In this document: piece after piece, positions 1 through 5,870 of the stretch
How the letters are laid out: every line of letters begins with the position of its first letter
Position numbering within the stretch: position 1 is the stretch's first letter
Origin: Bacteroidota bacterium
GTDB lineage: Bacteria; Bacteroidota; Ignavibacteria; Ignavibacteriales; Ignavibacteriaceae
Direction of reading: 5' to 3'
NCBI GenBank assembly: GCA_021796135.1
Contig: JAJYOQ010000271.1
Span: forward strand, 1 to 5,870
DNA: 5,870 nt
The notes under the pieces: generated by a model
The model's database searches: none
What the model saw: only the letters and a program-made list of their open reading frames with translations
Told to the model about the DNA's origin: nothing
Position numbers and translations under genes: made by a program

Positions 1-582
1 TCCCGAAAGCATTCCAAGATCGCCTACCCTGTTTACAATAAATGCCTTTTTCCCCGCATCTGATGCCGATTTTTTTTCAAACCAAAAACCAATTAAAAGG
101 TAGGATGATAATCCGACAAGTTCCCAGAATATATACATCATTAGCATATTATGGGTAAAAACAATACCTGTCATTGAAAATGTAAAAATTCCGAGATATG
201 CAAAATACCTATTGAAACGCTTATCGCCTTCCATATAAGCAATAGAGAATATATGTACCAGCATGCTTATCAAAGTAACTACAAAAATCATCAGTACTGA
301 AATATTATCGATTAAAATCCCTAGATCGATAGAAGTATTACCCAATAGAGGAACGTTTCCAAGGTCTATCCAGCTAAATTGGGATGTCATATCTGAATTA
401 GGATAATAATTAAGCTTAGTAAAAAGCATCAAAACTGCACCGGCAAATGCAAGAATAATTATGAATACTTCAAATATGTATATAGATTTAACTTTCTTGC
501 CTAAAAGTAAAGTTACAATAAACCCTAAAAGCGGTAGGAATAGAATCGCCAAAGCTAAATTTATCATCTGTGGTTCGGTCAT
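1..582 (-). CDS. nuoL: NADH-quinone oxidoreductase subunit L, N-terminal part (runs off the window)
   Basis: NuoL is the distal antiporter-like proton-pumping subunit of the complex I membrane arm. Translating the minus strand from the ATG at 582 gives 194 residues without a stop, continuing past base 1, so most of the protein (typically about 600 or more residues) lies outside. Visible family marks are hydrophobic segments at about 5-27, 31-50 and 88-117, His110 followed by the AYMEGD turn (115-120), and the highly conserved WELVGLSSYLLIGF stretch (153-166). Glu154 there matches the membrane glutamate of the proton channel (E144 in E. coli). VNRVGD at 183-188 carries the conserved Arg and Asp. 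The start is 2 bases after the nuoK stop, with AAAGGA 6 bases upstream. MrpA-type antiporter subunits are related, but the position after nuoK makes NuoL the clear call. Confidence 0.97.
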   Translation of the reverse strand, partial: MTEPQMINLALAILFLPLLGFIVTLLLGKKVKSIYIFEVFIIILAFAGAVLMLFTKLNYYPNSDMTSQFSWIDLGNVPLLGNTSIDLGILIDNISVLMIFVVTLISMLVHIFSIAYMEGDKRFNRYFAYLGIFTFSMTGIVFTHNMLMMYIFWELVGLSSYLLIGFWFEKKSASDAGKKAFIVNRVGDLGMLSG

Positions 583-584
583 GA

Positions 585-896
585 CTAATCCTTTAACGTA
601 TCAATTTCATCAACATTCACAGTTGAAAAAGTTTTATAAATATTTAATACTATTGCCAATGCAATTGCAGCTTCGGCTGCAGCTAAAATTATTACAAATA
701 ATGCCATAATTTGTCCCTGAAATCCGAAATTGCCGAATTTAGCAAAAGCAATAAAGTTTATGTTAGCGGAATTAAGTATTAACTCAATTCCCATTAAAAC
801 CATAACGGCATTTTTTCTACTTACGATACCTAAAATTCCAAGTGAAAATAGTATCGTACTGACAACTAAGAAATGATTTAATCCAACATGTATCAT
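585..896 (-). CDS. nuoK: NADH-quinone oxidoreductase subunit K
   Basis: NuoK (ND4L homologue) is a small membrane-arm subunit that forms part of the proton path between NuoJ/NuoA and the antiporter-like subunits. The 103-residue length is typical (about 100). Three membrane segments are visible, at about 5-25, 29-49 and 63-87. The two buried glutamates essential in E. coli (E36 and E72) have counterparts at Glu38 in the MGIELILNSANINF stretch (35-48) and Glu75 in LAAAEAAIALAIV (71-83). The start lies 12 bases after the nuoJ stop in an A-rich context without a Shine-Dalgarno sequence, and the N-terminus (MIHVGLNHFL) aligns with family starts. The C-terminus after about 90 is a short acidic tail, STVNVDEIDTLKD. 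Confidence 0.97.
   Translation of the reverse strand: MIHVGLNHFLVVSTILFSLGILGIVSRKNAVMVLMGIELILNSANINFIAFAKFGNFGFQGQIMALFVIILAAAEAAIALAIVLNIYKTFSTVNVDEIDTLKD
589..594 (-). promoter_or_regulatory. Ribosome binding site of nuoL
   Basis: AAAGGA on the minus strand, inside the last codons of nuoK, ends 6 bases before the nuoL ATG at 582. It is the best-placed Shine-Dalgarno match in the window and supports this nuoL start. Because it lies within coding sequence (part of the TLKD end of NuoK), chance cannot be excluded. Confidence 0.55.
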
Positions 897-908
897 TTTT
901 TTATCTTT

Positions 909-1397
909 TTATTTACGAGCCATTGATGCGGCCCCGATTAAAGCAATTAAAAGTAAAATACCAAGTAATTCAAATACTAATGCATACTGATGAATAAGAA
1001 GAAAACCTAAGTGCTGAGTAGATGCAACTTGCATATCCGAGTTAACGTTTTTCCAATTTGTATTCCACATTGATGCTAAAATAATACCGGCAAATAAAGC
1101 CACTCCGATAGTTGCCGGGACAGTGTGAATTGTTCCGCTTTTAATATCAACATTTGTAATTTTATTTGTCAACATTACTCCGAAAAGCAGTAAAATCAAT
1201 ATTCCCCCTACGTATACTATAAGTTGAACCATAGCAATAAAATCGGCGCCTAATAAAACATAAATTCCTGCTACACCGAAAAATGTGAATAGTAAATAAT
1301 ATGCCGAATAGACAATATTTCTCGTTGTTACAACAAAAAAAGCCGAAAGAATTGTAATTGCGGCAAATAGATAAAATATTAAATCGTAAACGTTCAT
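909..1397 (-). CDS. nuoJ: NADH-quinone oxidoreductase subunit J
   Basis: NuoJ (ND6 homologue) is a membrane-arm subunit whose third helix changes conformation during coupling of quinone reduction to proton pumping. The product has 162 residues, normal for bacterial NuoJ, with five predicted hydrophobic segments at about 4-24, 29-49, 54-76, 92-110 and 136-159. The third helix holds the family pattern GADFIAMVQLIVYVGGILIL (50-69), including the VYxGG bulge. Gln58 stands where E. coli NuoJ has a glutamate; Gln is also seen in other bacterial NuoJ proteins, as I recall. The start ATG overlaps the nuoI stop by 4 bases (ATGA), implying translational coupling. No Shine-Dalgarno sequence is visible ahead of it. 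The loop at about 112-130 is polar and carries no recognisable motif. Confidence 0.96.
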   Translation of the reverse strand: MNVYDLIFYLFAAITILSAFFVVTTRNIVYSAYYLLFTFFGVAGIYVLLGADFIAMVQLIVYVGGILILLLFGVMLTNKITNVDIKSGTIHTVPATIGVALFAGIILASMWNTNWKNVNSDMQVASTQHLGFLLIHQYALVFELLGILLLIALIGAASMARK

Positions 1398-1963
1398 GGC
1401 TTAGGTGTTTCTTGATTTTCAATGGGTTTAGTTGCCGGAGCAGGCTTTGCGGCAGCTTTTTCAGCGGCTTTCTCTGCTTCGAATTTTGCATAATTATTTT
1501 TCTTATCTTCTCGTTCTTGAGGAGTAAGGGTAACAAAATCGTATATAAGATTACTTCTTTCAAATTCAGAAAACTCGTATACGTCAGTCATATAGATGCA
1601 TTCGGTCGGACAAGGGAAAACACACAATTGGCAATAGCAGCATTTAGCAAAATCTATATCAAATTTAGTTACCCAAAGAGCTTTTTTCTTGCCGTTTGAT
1701 GTTTTGCCTAAATCTTCTCCCGGTATGCCTTTCACTGTCTCTATCGTAATACAATCTACCGGACATGCACGTGCACATTGGTCGCATCCGATGCAATCAT
1801 CCATATTTACATAAAGACGATTTCTTTCTCTTTCCGGAAGTTGCAGTTTGACATCTGGGTACTGTATTGTAACGGATGGAACAAATAGATGCTTGAAGGT
1901 TATCTTCATTCCTACGAAGATTGTATATAAAGCACTCCATGCATTATTAAAATATTCTTTCAT
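1394..1963 (-). CDS. nuoI: NADH-quinone oxidoreductase subunit I, two [4Fe-4S] ferredoxin-like subunit
   Basis: NuoI carries clusters N6a and N6b and passes electrons toward cluster N2 in NuoB, at the cytoplasmic base of the peripheral arm. Two CxxCxxCxxxCP motifs are complete: Cys57, 60, 63, 67 followed by Pro68, and Cys108, 111, 114, 118 followed by Pro119. Extra cysteines are at 71, 109 and 122. The N-terminus (1-30) is amphipathic and resembles the membrane-contacting helix of the family. The spacer between the motifs (68-107) is about a dozen residues longer than in E. coli and includes GEDLGKTSNGKKK (82-94). The last 40 residues form an Ala/Lys/Glu/Pro-rich tail. The total of 189 residues is slightly above the usual 160-180. 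The gene starts 4 bases after the nuoH stop and ends overlapping nuoJ by ATGA. Confidence 0.97.
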   Translation of the reverse strand: MKEYFNNAWSALYTIFVGMKITFKHLFVPSVTIQYPDVKLQLPERERNRLYVNMDDCIGCDQCARACPVDCITIETVKGIPGEDLGKTSNGKKKALWVTKFDIDFAKCCYCQLCVFPCPTECIYMTDVYEFSEFERSNLIYDFVTLTPQEREDKKNNYAKFEAEKAAEKAAAKPAPATKPIENQETPKP

Positions 1964-1967
1964 AATT

Positions 1968-3041
1968 CTATAAAACCGTTATTAAACCTATAATGATTAA
2001 ATTTACAAATGCTATCGGTATCAAATATTTCCAGCATGCAGTCATTAGCTGATCAACTCGTAATCTGGGCAACGTCCATCGTAACCACATTTGAACAAAT
2101 ACAAAGAAAATACCTTTAGCTGTAAACCAAAAGAATTGTTCTATTGGAATCAGCCAATGTATTCCAAATAGATTCCCTACGTATCCTACCGGCGATTGAT
2201 ATCCGCCAAAAAACAATGCCGTCACAATAGCAGATACTGCAAACATATTTGCATATTCTGCCAGAAAAAACATCGCAAATTTCATCCCTGAATACTCTGT
2301 ATGATAACCTGATACCAATTCTGATTCAGCTTCAGGGATATCAAATGGCGTCCTGTTCACTTCAGCTAGTGTGCTTATATAAATAATGATGAAATTAATA
2401 ATCATAAACGGAATGAAGATAAATTTTGCTATCCCAAATTTCGGTCCGCCTAATATCATCCAATTCCAGAAATGTCCTGTTTGCATTTCACTTAAAGTCT
2501 GAAGGTTTGTCGTTCCGGTTATCATTATTATTGTAAGAACAACAAGTACTGTTGGAATTTCATAACTAATGATCTGAGCTGCAGATCTCATTGCTCCAAG
2601 CAGTGAATATTTGTTATTTGAAGCCCAACCAGCCATTAAAATACCGGCTACAACAAAACCCGAAGCAGCAATTATAAAAATTATCCCCAAATCAATATTT
2701 GAACCGATGAAAGCTCCGGAAAAGGGTATAGCAGCAAAAACTGCATAACTTCCGATGAAAACTAAAACTGGAGCTATATTAAAAAGCGGTTTATCTGCTT
2801 CATTTGGAATTATGTCTTCTTTTTGAACTAATTTTAAAATATCGGCTATTGTCTGTAAAGCGCCGTGATAGCCTACTCGCATCGGGCCTAATCGATCCTG
2901 CATATGAGCGGATACTTTTCTTTCAAGCCATACTGCAAAAAGAGCAAATGGCAATATAAAGATAAAGAGAGGCAAAAGACTTTGAATAGTAGAAGCAATA
3001 ATATTGCTGTCAGTAATTTTGTATAAGAAATCGTAAATCAT
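1968..3041 (-). CDS. nuoH: NADH-quinone oxidoreductase subunit H
   Basis: NuoH (ND1 homologue) anchors the peripheral arm to the membrane and forms much of the quinone-binding cavity with NuoB and NuoD. The 357-residue product has about eight membrane segments. Family signatures are the [19 protein letters not shown] stretch (39-57), KEDIIP (74-79), SYEIP (159-163) and the charged loop [19 protein letters not shown] (229-247) followed by TEYSG (248-252), with Glu237, 239, 241 and 249 lining the path from quinone cavity to membrane. All of these look intact. The start ATG overlaps the nuoD stop by 4 bases, and AGGAG sits 10 bases ahead of it, inside the end of nuoD. In many bacteria nuoE, nuoF and nuoG would separate nuoD from nuoH; here they are absent. 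Confidence 0.98.
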   Translation of the reverse strand: MIYDFLYKITDSNIIASTIQSLLPLFIFILPFALFAVWLERKVSAHMQDRLGPMRVGYHGALQTIADILKLVQKEDIIPNEADKPLFNIAPVLVFIGSYAVFAAIPFSGAFIGSNIDLGIIFIIAASGFVVAGILMAGWASNNKYSLLGAMRSAAQIISYEIPTVLVVLTIIMITGTTNLQTLSEMQTGHFWNWMILGGPKFGIAKFIFIPFMIINFIIIYISTLAEVNRTPFDIPEAESELVSGYHTEYSGMKFAMFFLAEYANMFAVSAIVTALFFGGYQSPVGYVGNLFGIHWLIPIEQFFWFTAKGIFFVFVQMWLRWTLPRLRVDQLMTACWKYLIPIAFVNLIIIGLITVL

Positions 3042-4153
3042 CTATCAACTTCTCCTAAAACAATATCAATGCTTCCTAATATTGCAATTACATCGGCAAT
3101 CATATAACCCTTCAGTAATTCATTCATTATTCCTAAATGGACAAAAGAAGGTCCCTTAACCTTTACTCGGAATGGATTAACTGTACCATCGCTGATTATA
3201 AAATATCCCAATTCGCCGCGTGGATTCTCAACTCTTGAATATACCTGACCGACTGCAGGCTTTATTCTTTTGGGTATTGCCGAAGTTACGTCTCCTTCAG
3301 GAATTTGCTCAATAGCCTGTTCAATTATTTTAAGGCTTTCTTCCATTTCCAATACTCTCATATAGTAACGGTCCCAACAATCACCAATCGTGCCCATTGC
3401 GCCCTGACCAATTGGAATGTCAAAGTCAAATTTATGGTAGACTGAATAAGGATCGTCCTTCCTGATATCCCATTTAAATCCGCTGGCTCTTAAATTTGGT
3501 CCGCTAATACCGTAATTAATAGCTAAATCAAGCGGTAAAATTCCAACATTTGCTGTCCGATCTATAAATATTTTATTCTTGGTTAAAAGATCATTTAACT
3601 CTTTTATCTTAGGGCGAAAATATTTGATAAATTCTTTTGCTTGATGAATAAAATCCGGATGTAAATCATGAGATAATCCGCCTACACATATATAATTATA
3701 TAGTAATCTTGCCCCGCATGTTTGTTCGAATAAACTTAATATTTTTTCTCTATCCCTAAAACAGTAAAGAAAAGGAGTCATTGCTCCGATATCTAATCCA
3801 TAAGTTCCGATTGCAACCAAATGCGAAGCTATTCTCTGAAATTCACCCATAATTACTCGAATATATTCGACTCGCTCTGGGACTTGTATCCCTAATAGCT
3901 TTTCTACGGCTGTAACATAACCAAATTCATTATACATGGAAGCTAAATAATCCATTCTATCGGTATAGGGGATTACCTGGGAATAATTCATTGCTTCACA
4001 ATGCTTTTCAAAGCAGCGATGCAAATAACCAATGTGTGGTTTAGCACCCACGATAATTTCGCCTTCGAGTTCAAGTTCCAACCTTAACACTCCATGCGTT
4101 GATGGATGTTGAGGTCCCATATTTAGAATCATTTCTTCAGTTTTTAGAGCCAT
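3038..4153 (-). CDS. nuoD: NADH-quinone oxidoreductase subunit D (49 kDa subunit)
   Basis: NuoD lies above the membrane and, with NuoB, forms the quinone-reduction site. It is related to the large subunit of [NiFe] hydrogenases but lacks the metal-binding cysteines. The N-terminus has GPQHPSTHG (13-21), where His20 corresponds to the quinone-contacting His38 of Thermus Nqo4, then GYLHR (42-46) and YTDRMDYL (63-70), where Tyr69 corresponds to the catalytic Tyr87. [10 protein letters not shown] and YCFRDRE follow near 120-135, and SGPNLRASG lies in the centre. The protein ends in the expected [13 protein letters not shown] form. At 371 residues it is a stand-alone NuoD, not the NuoCD fusion of enterobacteria. 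It starts 27 bases after nuoC in an A-rich context with no Shine-Dalgarno sequence and overlaps nuoH by ATGA. Confidence 0.98.
   Translation of the reverse strand: MALKTEEMILNMGPQHPSTHGVLRLELELEGEIIVGAKPHIGYLHRCFEKHCEAMNYSQVIPYTDRMDYLASMYNEFGYVTAVEKLLGIQVPERVEYIRVIMGEFQRIASHLVAIGTYGLDIGAMTPFLYCFRDREKILSLFEQTCGARLLYNYICVGGLSHDLHPDFIHQAKEFIKYFRPKIKELNDLLTKNKIFIDRTANVGILPLDLAINYGISGPNLRASGFKWDIRKDDPYSVYHKFDFDIPIGQGAMGTIGDCWDRYYMRVLEMEESLKIIEQAIEQIPEGDVTSAIPKRIKPAVGQVYSRVENPRGELGYFIISDGTVNPFRVKVKGPSFVHLGIMNELLKGYMIADVIAILGSIDIVLGEVDR
3052..3056 (-). promoter_or_regulatory. Possible ribosome binding site of nuoH
   Basis: AGGAG on the minus strand lies in the final codons of nuoD (the LGEVDR end), 10 bases before the nuoH ATG. 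The spacing is a little long and the bases are also constrained by the conserved protein end of NuoD, so it may be coincidental. The ATGA overlap could by itself allow re-initiation by terminating ribosomes. Confidence 0.4.
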
Positions 4154-4180
4154 TTTTCAATAATATTTATATATAAATTT

Positions 4181-4711
4181 TTAATAAGGGACTTTCATAC
4201 CCAAATAAAATTCGGGATTTTCATAATCTTTTCTTAACGGAAAACCTGCTTCCCAATCATAAGGCATCAAGATTCTCCTTAGGTCAGGGTGATTTAAAAA
4301 ATTAATCCCCAATAAATCAAATGCTTCACGTTCATGCCAATTGGCATGACGCCAAATCTTTGATACTGAAGCTATATCCGGTTTTTCTCTTTCAGCAGAG
4401 GTTTTTAATACAAGTTTGTGCCTATATTTTGTCGATTCAATATGGTAAAAAACAGATAATGTTCCGCCTGAAATAATTTGTGTACCATTAGCAGATAGAG
4501 TTTTTTTCCCGTTTGCATCGTCAACGCCCGAAAGATTCATTAAGTTGTCAAAAAGTAAATCTTCATTATCTTTTAAAAATAAGCAGACCTTGTCAATTTC
4601 GAAATTGTTAATGCGAATATATTTTTCTATTGGCTGTGTTGAAATTAATTCAAGAATCGATTCGCCAAAATTAGTTTTTAAAATTTCAAAAATATCTTCA
4701 GTTGTTTTCAT
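4181..4711 (-). CDS. nuoC: NADH-quinone oxidoreductase subunit C (30 kDa subunit)
   Basis: NuoC is a peripheral-arm subunit without cofactor that packs against NuoD and NuoI and stabilises the connecting module. The 176-residue product shows the complex I 30 kDa signature in its C-terminal half: [12 protein letters not shown] at 125-136, then [20 protein letters not shown] at 144-163. The N-terminal half is the expected variable alpha/beta part leading to LSGVDD (60-65). Between this and the strand LSVFYHIES (85-93) lies a Gly/Asn/Thr-rich insertion (66-84) that the E. coli and Thermus proteins lack, as far as I recall them. The start is the ATG overlapping the nuoB stop (ATGA at 4708-4711), which supports coupled translation. 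No Shine-Dalgarno sequence is evident. Confidence 0.96.
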   Translation of the reverse strand: MKTTEDIFEILKTNFGESILELISTQPIEKYIRINNFEIDKVCLFLKDNEDLLFDNLMNLSGVDDANGKKTLSANGTQIISGGTLSVFYHIESTKYRHKLVLKTSAEREKPDIASVSKIWRHANWHEREAFDLLGINFLNHPDLRRILMPYDWEAGFPLRKDYENPEFYLGMKVPY

Positions 4712-5199
4712 GAGTTTTTCTTTACTAGAGATTCATTTCTAATCTTTTCTTGAAGTTTTAATAGACCTTCAAGTAATGCTTCCGGACGAGGAGGACAGCC
4801 CGGAACATATACATCAACTGGAATAACTCTGTCTACACCCTTTAATACATGATAACCGTGTTCCCAATAAGGTCCGCCGCAGTTTGAACAACTGCCCATT
4901 GAAATTACATATTTTGGATCAGGCATTTGCTCATATAATCTTTTGATACGTGTAGCCATCTTTAATGTGACTGTTCCGGATATAATTATTACGTCTGACT
5001 GTCGAGGAGAAGGTCTCGGTATAACTCCAAAACGGTCAAAATCGTAGTGTGATGCTGAAGTTGCCATCATTTCGATTGCACAGCAGGCAAGTCCAAACCC
5101 CACTTGCCATAAAGAAGATAAACGAGACCAATTTAAAAGGTCATCAACTTTTGTAATGACTATATTATCATCGCTAAATTGTTTATCTAATAAGCTCAT
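4708..5199 (-). CDS. nuoB: NADH-quinone oxidoreductase subunit B, carries [4Fe-4S] cluster N2
   Basis: NuoB holds the terminal cluster N2, which hands electrons to quinone, and belongs to the small-subunit family of [NiFe] hydrogenases. The four N2 ligands are present: the adjacent pair Cys39-Cys40 in [11 protein letters not shown] (36-46), Cys104 in ISMGSC (99-104) and Cys135 in [11 protein letters not shown] (132-142). An extra cysteine, Cys107, follows in GSCSNCGGP, and the loop then reads [13 protein letters not shown] (111-123). The 163-residue length is normal. The start is fixed closely: an in-frame TAG lies 12 bases upstream of the ATG, and the N-terminus fits the family. The gene follows nuoA after 46 bases and overlaps nuoC by ATGA. 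Confidence 0.98.
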   Translation of the reverse strand: MSLLDKQFSDDNIVITKVDDLLNWSRLSSLWQVGFGLACCAIEMMATSASHYDFDRFGVIPRPSPRQSDVIIISGTVTLKMATRIKRLYEQMPDPKYVISMGSCSNCGGPYWEHGYHVLKGVDRVIPVDVYVPGCPPRPEALLEGLLKLQEKIRNESLVKKNS

Positions 5200-5245
5200 A
5201 AATCTTTTCTATAAATTGATATTTCTTCAAATGGGAAATCATTAT

Positions 5246-5674
5246 TTAAACTGCAATTTTTTTGGGACTGCCATCTGAATCTATGACTGATTTTAAAGTT
5301 GGCGGGATTACTTTTGCCTTGACCCACTCGAGGTCACCTTTGCGCCATTCATAAGCCATTCCTAAACCAAGCAATATCAGGAATATAGCTCCGACCAAAA
5401 ACCCACCTAAACCAAATTGCTTATAAACTAAAGCCCAAGGTATTAATAATACTACCTCAACATCAAAAATCAAGAAAATAAGTGCAACTACATAAAATCG
5501 TATATTAAACTTTACCCATGGAGTTCCTATAGTATCTTCTCCGCATTCATAGGTCAATTGTTTTTCATGCGTTGGTCTGGCAGGACGAATAAATTTTGCC
5601 GCAATGACTGCTACAACAACAAAAAATGCTGCTACTAGCATAAATATGAATATTTTACCGAATTCTGTAAGCAT
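5246..5674 (-). CDS. nuoA: NADH-quinone oxidoreductase subunit A, first gene of the operon
   Basis: NuoA (ND3 homologue) is a three-helix membrane subunit at the junction of the two arms; its first cytoplasmic loop helps close the quinone cavity. The product has 142 residues with membrane segments at about 8-29, 60-82 and 90-108. Diagnostic motifs are YECG (42-45) in the loop, with the conserved Cys44, then FNIRFYVVALIFLIFDVE (56-73) with Asp71 and Glu73, and YEWRKGDLEW (108-117) after the third helix. The 25-residue polar C-terminal tail shows no motif. An in-frame TAA lies 6 bases ahead of the ATG (TAA AAA ATG), so this is the furthest upstream start possible. No Shine-Dalgarno sequence is seen; the leader is nearly all A and T. 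Confidence 0.97.
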   Translation of the reverse strand: MLTEFGKIFIFMLVAAFFVVVAVIAAKFIRPARPTHEKQLTYECGEDTIGTPWVKFNIRFYVVALIFLIFDVEVVLLIPWALVYKQFGLGGFLVGAIFLILLGLGMAYEWRKGDLEWVKAKVIPPTLKSVIDSDGSPKKIAV

Positions 5675-5697
5675 TTTTTAAAAATAATTATTATTTG

Positions 5698-5726
5698 AAA
5701 TTAAGATAACATCAAAGTAATGTCAA
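5698..5726 (-). promoter_or_regulatory. Candidate promoter of the nuo operon
   Basis: On the minus strand TTGACA (5726-5721) matches the sigma-70 minus-35 consensus exactly. After 17 bases comes TAATTT (5703-5698), a poor minus-10 with 3 of 6 matches. It would start transcription roughly 15 to 20 bases before the nuoA ATG. The region is so AT-rich that partial matches are expected. A Bacteroidota-type TAnnTTTG box is present only with a mismatch (TTACTTTG, directly after TTGACA). The position upstream of the first gene is the main support. Confidence 0.3.
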
Positions 5727-5736
5727 GAATATAGTA

Positions 5737-5758
5737 TATATTAATTTTAATTAATATA
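5737..5758. repeat. AT-only inverted repeat upstream of nuoA
   Basis: Two perfect 10-base arms, TATATTAATT at 5737-5746 and AATTAATATA at 5749-5758, are separated by TT. They are flanked by a 9-base direct repeat, AATATAGTA, at 5728-5736 and 5753-5761, the second copy overlapping the right arm. The element lies just upstream of the candidate minus-35 box, where a regulator or an UP-like element could act. With no G or C in the arms it would be a weak RNA hairpin, so a terminator is unlikely. Low sequence complexity makes chance a real alternative. Confidence 0.35.
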
Positions 5759-5870
5759 GTAAAATCGTCTAAACTAAAACAATATATATGCCAACCTTTA
5801 ATTATTACATTTGATTTCAAGAAGTAAGAATGTCAGTAAAATTTTGGCTCAACTTTTTAAGCTGATCATT

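Larger units (their letters stand above)
5675..5870. other. Upstream intergenic region, no gene recognised
   Basis: This 196-base stretch precedes nuoA and runs to the window edge. It holds the candidate promoter and the AT-rich inverted repeat. I see no RNA gene, riboswitch or convincing coding sequence. On the plus strand the ATG at 5830 opens only 11 codons (MSVKFWLNFLS). On the minus strand one frame is open from the edge to a TGA at 5817-5819, reading NDQLKKLSQNFTDILTS, which could be the tail of an upstream same-strand gene but is too short to judge. Confidence 0.5.

Noticed and set aside
461..709. Plus-strand open frame of 82 codons
   Set aside because: It is antisense to nuoL and nuoK, which are strongly conserved in sequence; its product resembles no known family and is low in complexity.
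1162..1563. Minus-strand open frame of 133 codons spanning nuoI and nuoJ
   Set aside because: It is a shifted-frame shadow of both genes, with an unnatural Cys/Arg/Phe-rich composition, while the real frames carry full family motifs.
1358..1699. Plus-strand open frame of 113 codons
   Set aside because: It lies antisense to the nuoI coding region and start of nuoJ; no family features and no start signal.
4545..4742. Plus-strand open frame of 65 codons
   Set aside because: Antisense to the nuoB/nuoC junction; serine-rich shadow of the nuoC N-terminal coding sequence.
5200..5245. Small minus-strand frame beginning ATGATTTCC in the nuoA-nuoB gap ([19 protein letters not shown])
   Set aside because: Only 19 codons, out of frame with nuoB and overlapping its start; no ribosome binding site and no known peptide of this kind in nuo operons.
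5737..5758. Inverted repeat as a transcription terminator
   Set aside because: The stem has no G or C and a 2-base loop, so a stable RNA hairpin is not expected; no adjacent gene end needing it is established.
1..5870. Mobile element, CRISPR array, tRNA or rRNA, or an unrecognised defence-type system
   Set aside because: All coding space is explained by complex I subunits with intact motifs, and the only non-coding stretch over 50 bases shows no repeat array, RNA-like fold or transposase trace.

Overview
The window holds one minus-strand gene cluster for the respiratory complex I type NADH-quinone oxidoreductase. Read in the direction of transcription (high to low coordinates) the order is nuoA, nuoB, nuoC, nuoD, nuoH, nuoI, nuoJ, nuoK and the first 194 codons of nuoL, which runs off base 1. 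Every base from 5674 down to 1 is coding apart from five short gaps of 46, 27, 4, 12 and 2 bases. Three gene pairs (B/C, D/H, I/J) overlap by 4 bases as ATGA. This looks like a single polycistronic operon whose promoter lies in the AT-rich stretch at 5675-5870.

nuoE, nuoF and nuoG, which in many bacteria sit between nuoD and nuoH, are absent. The stop of nuoD overlaps the start of nuoH, so nothing appears to have been recently lost there. The encoded machine therefore has the quinone-reducing connecting module (B, C, D, I, with NuoC and NuoD as separate proteins) and the proton-pumping membrane arm (A, H, J, K, L, with M and N presumably further downstream). It lacks a local NADH-oxidising module. 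Either the electron donor is something else, such as ferredoxin, or E/F/G are encoded elsewhere in the genome.

The gene order, separate nuoC and nuoD, AT-rich DNA, mostly absent Shine-Dalgarno sequences with A-rich start contexts, and lineage-like loops in NuoB, NuoC and NuoI suggest the Bacteroidota/Ignavibacteriota/Chlorobiota group, probably an Ignavibacteria-like or other AT-rich member. This placement is inferred from remembered family patterns and was not tested by a search.

The reading frames are intact and the key cofactor and proton-channel residues are present where they can be checked. I found no mobile element, RNA gene, CRISPR array or unknown system. The points worth a second look are the missing NADH module, the longer NuoI with an inter-motif loop and a charged tail, the NuoC insertion, the Gln in NuoJ, and the symmetric AT-only elements upstream of nuoA.
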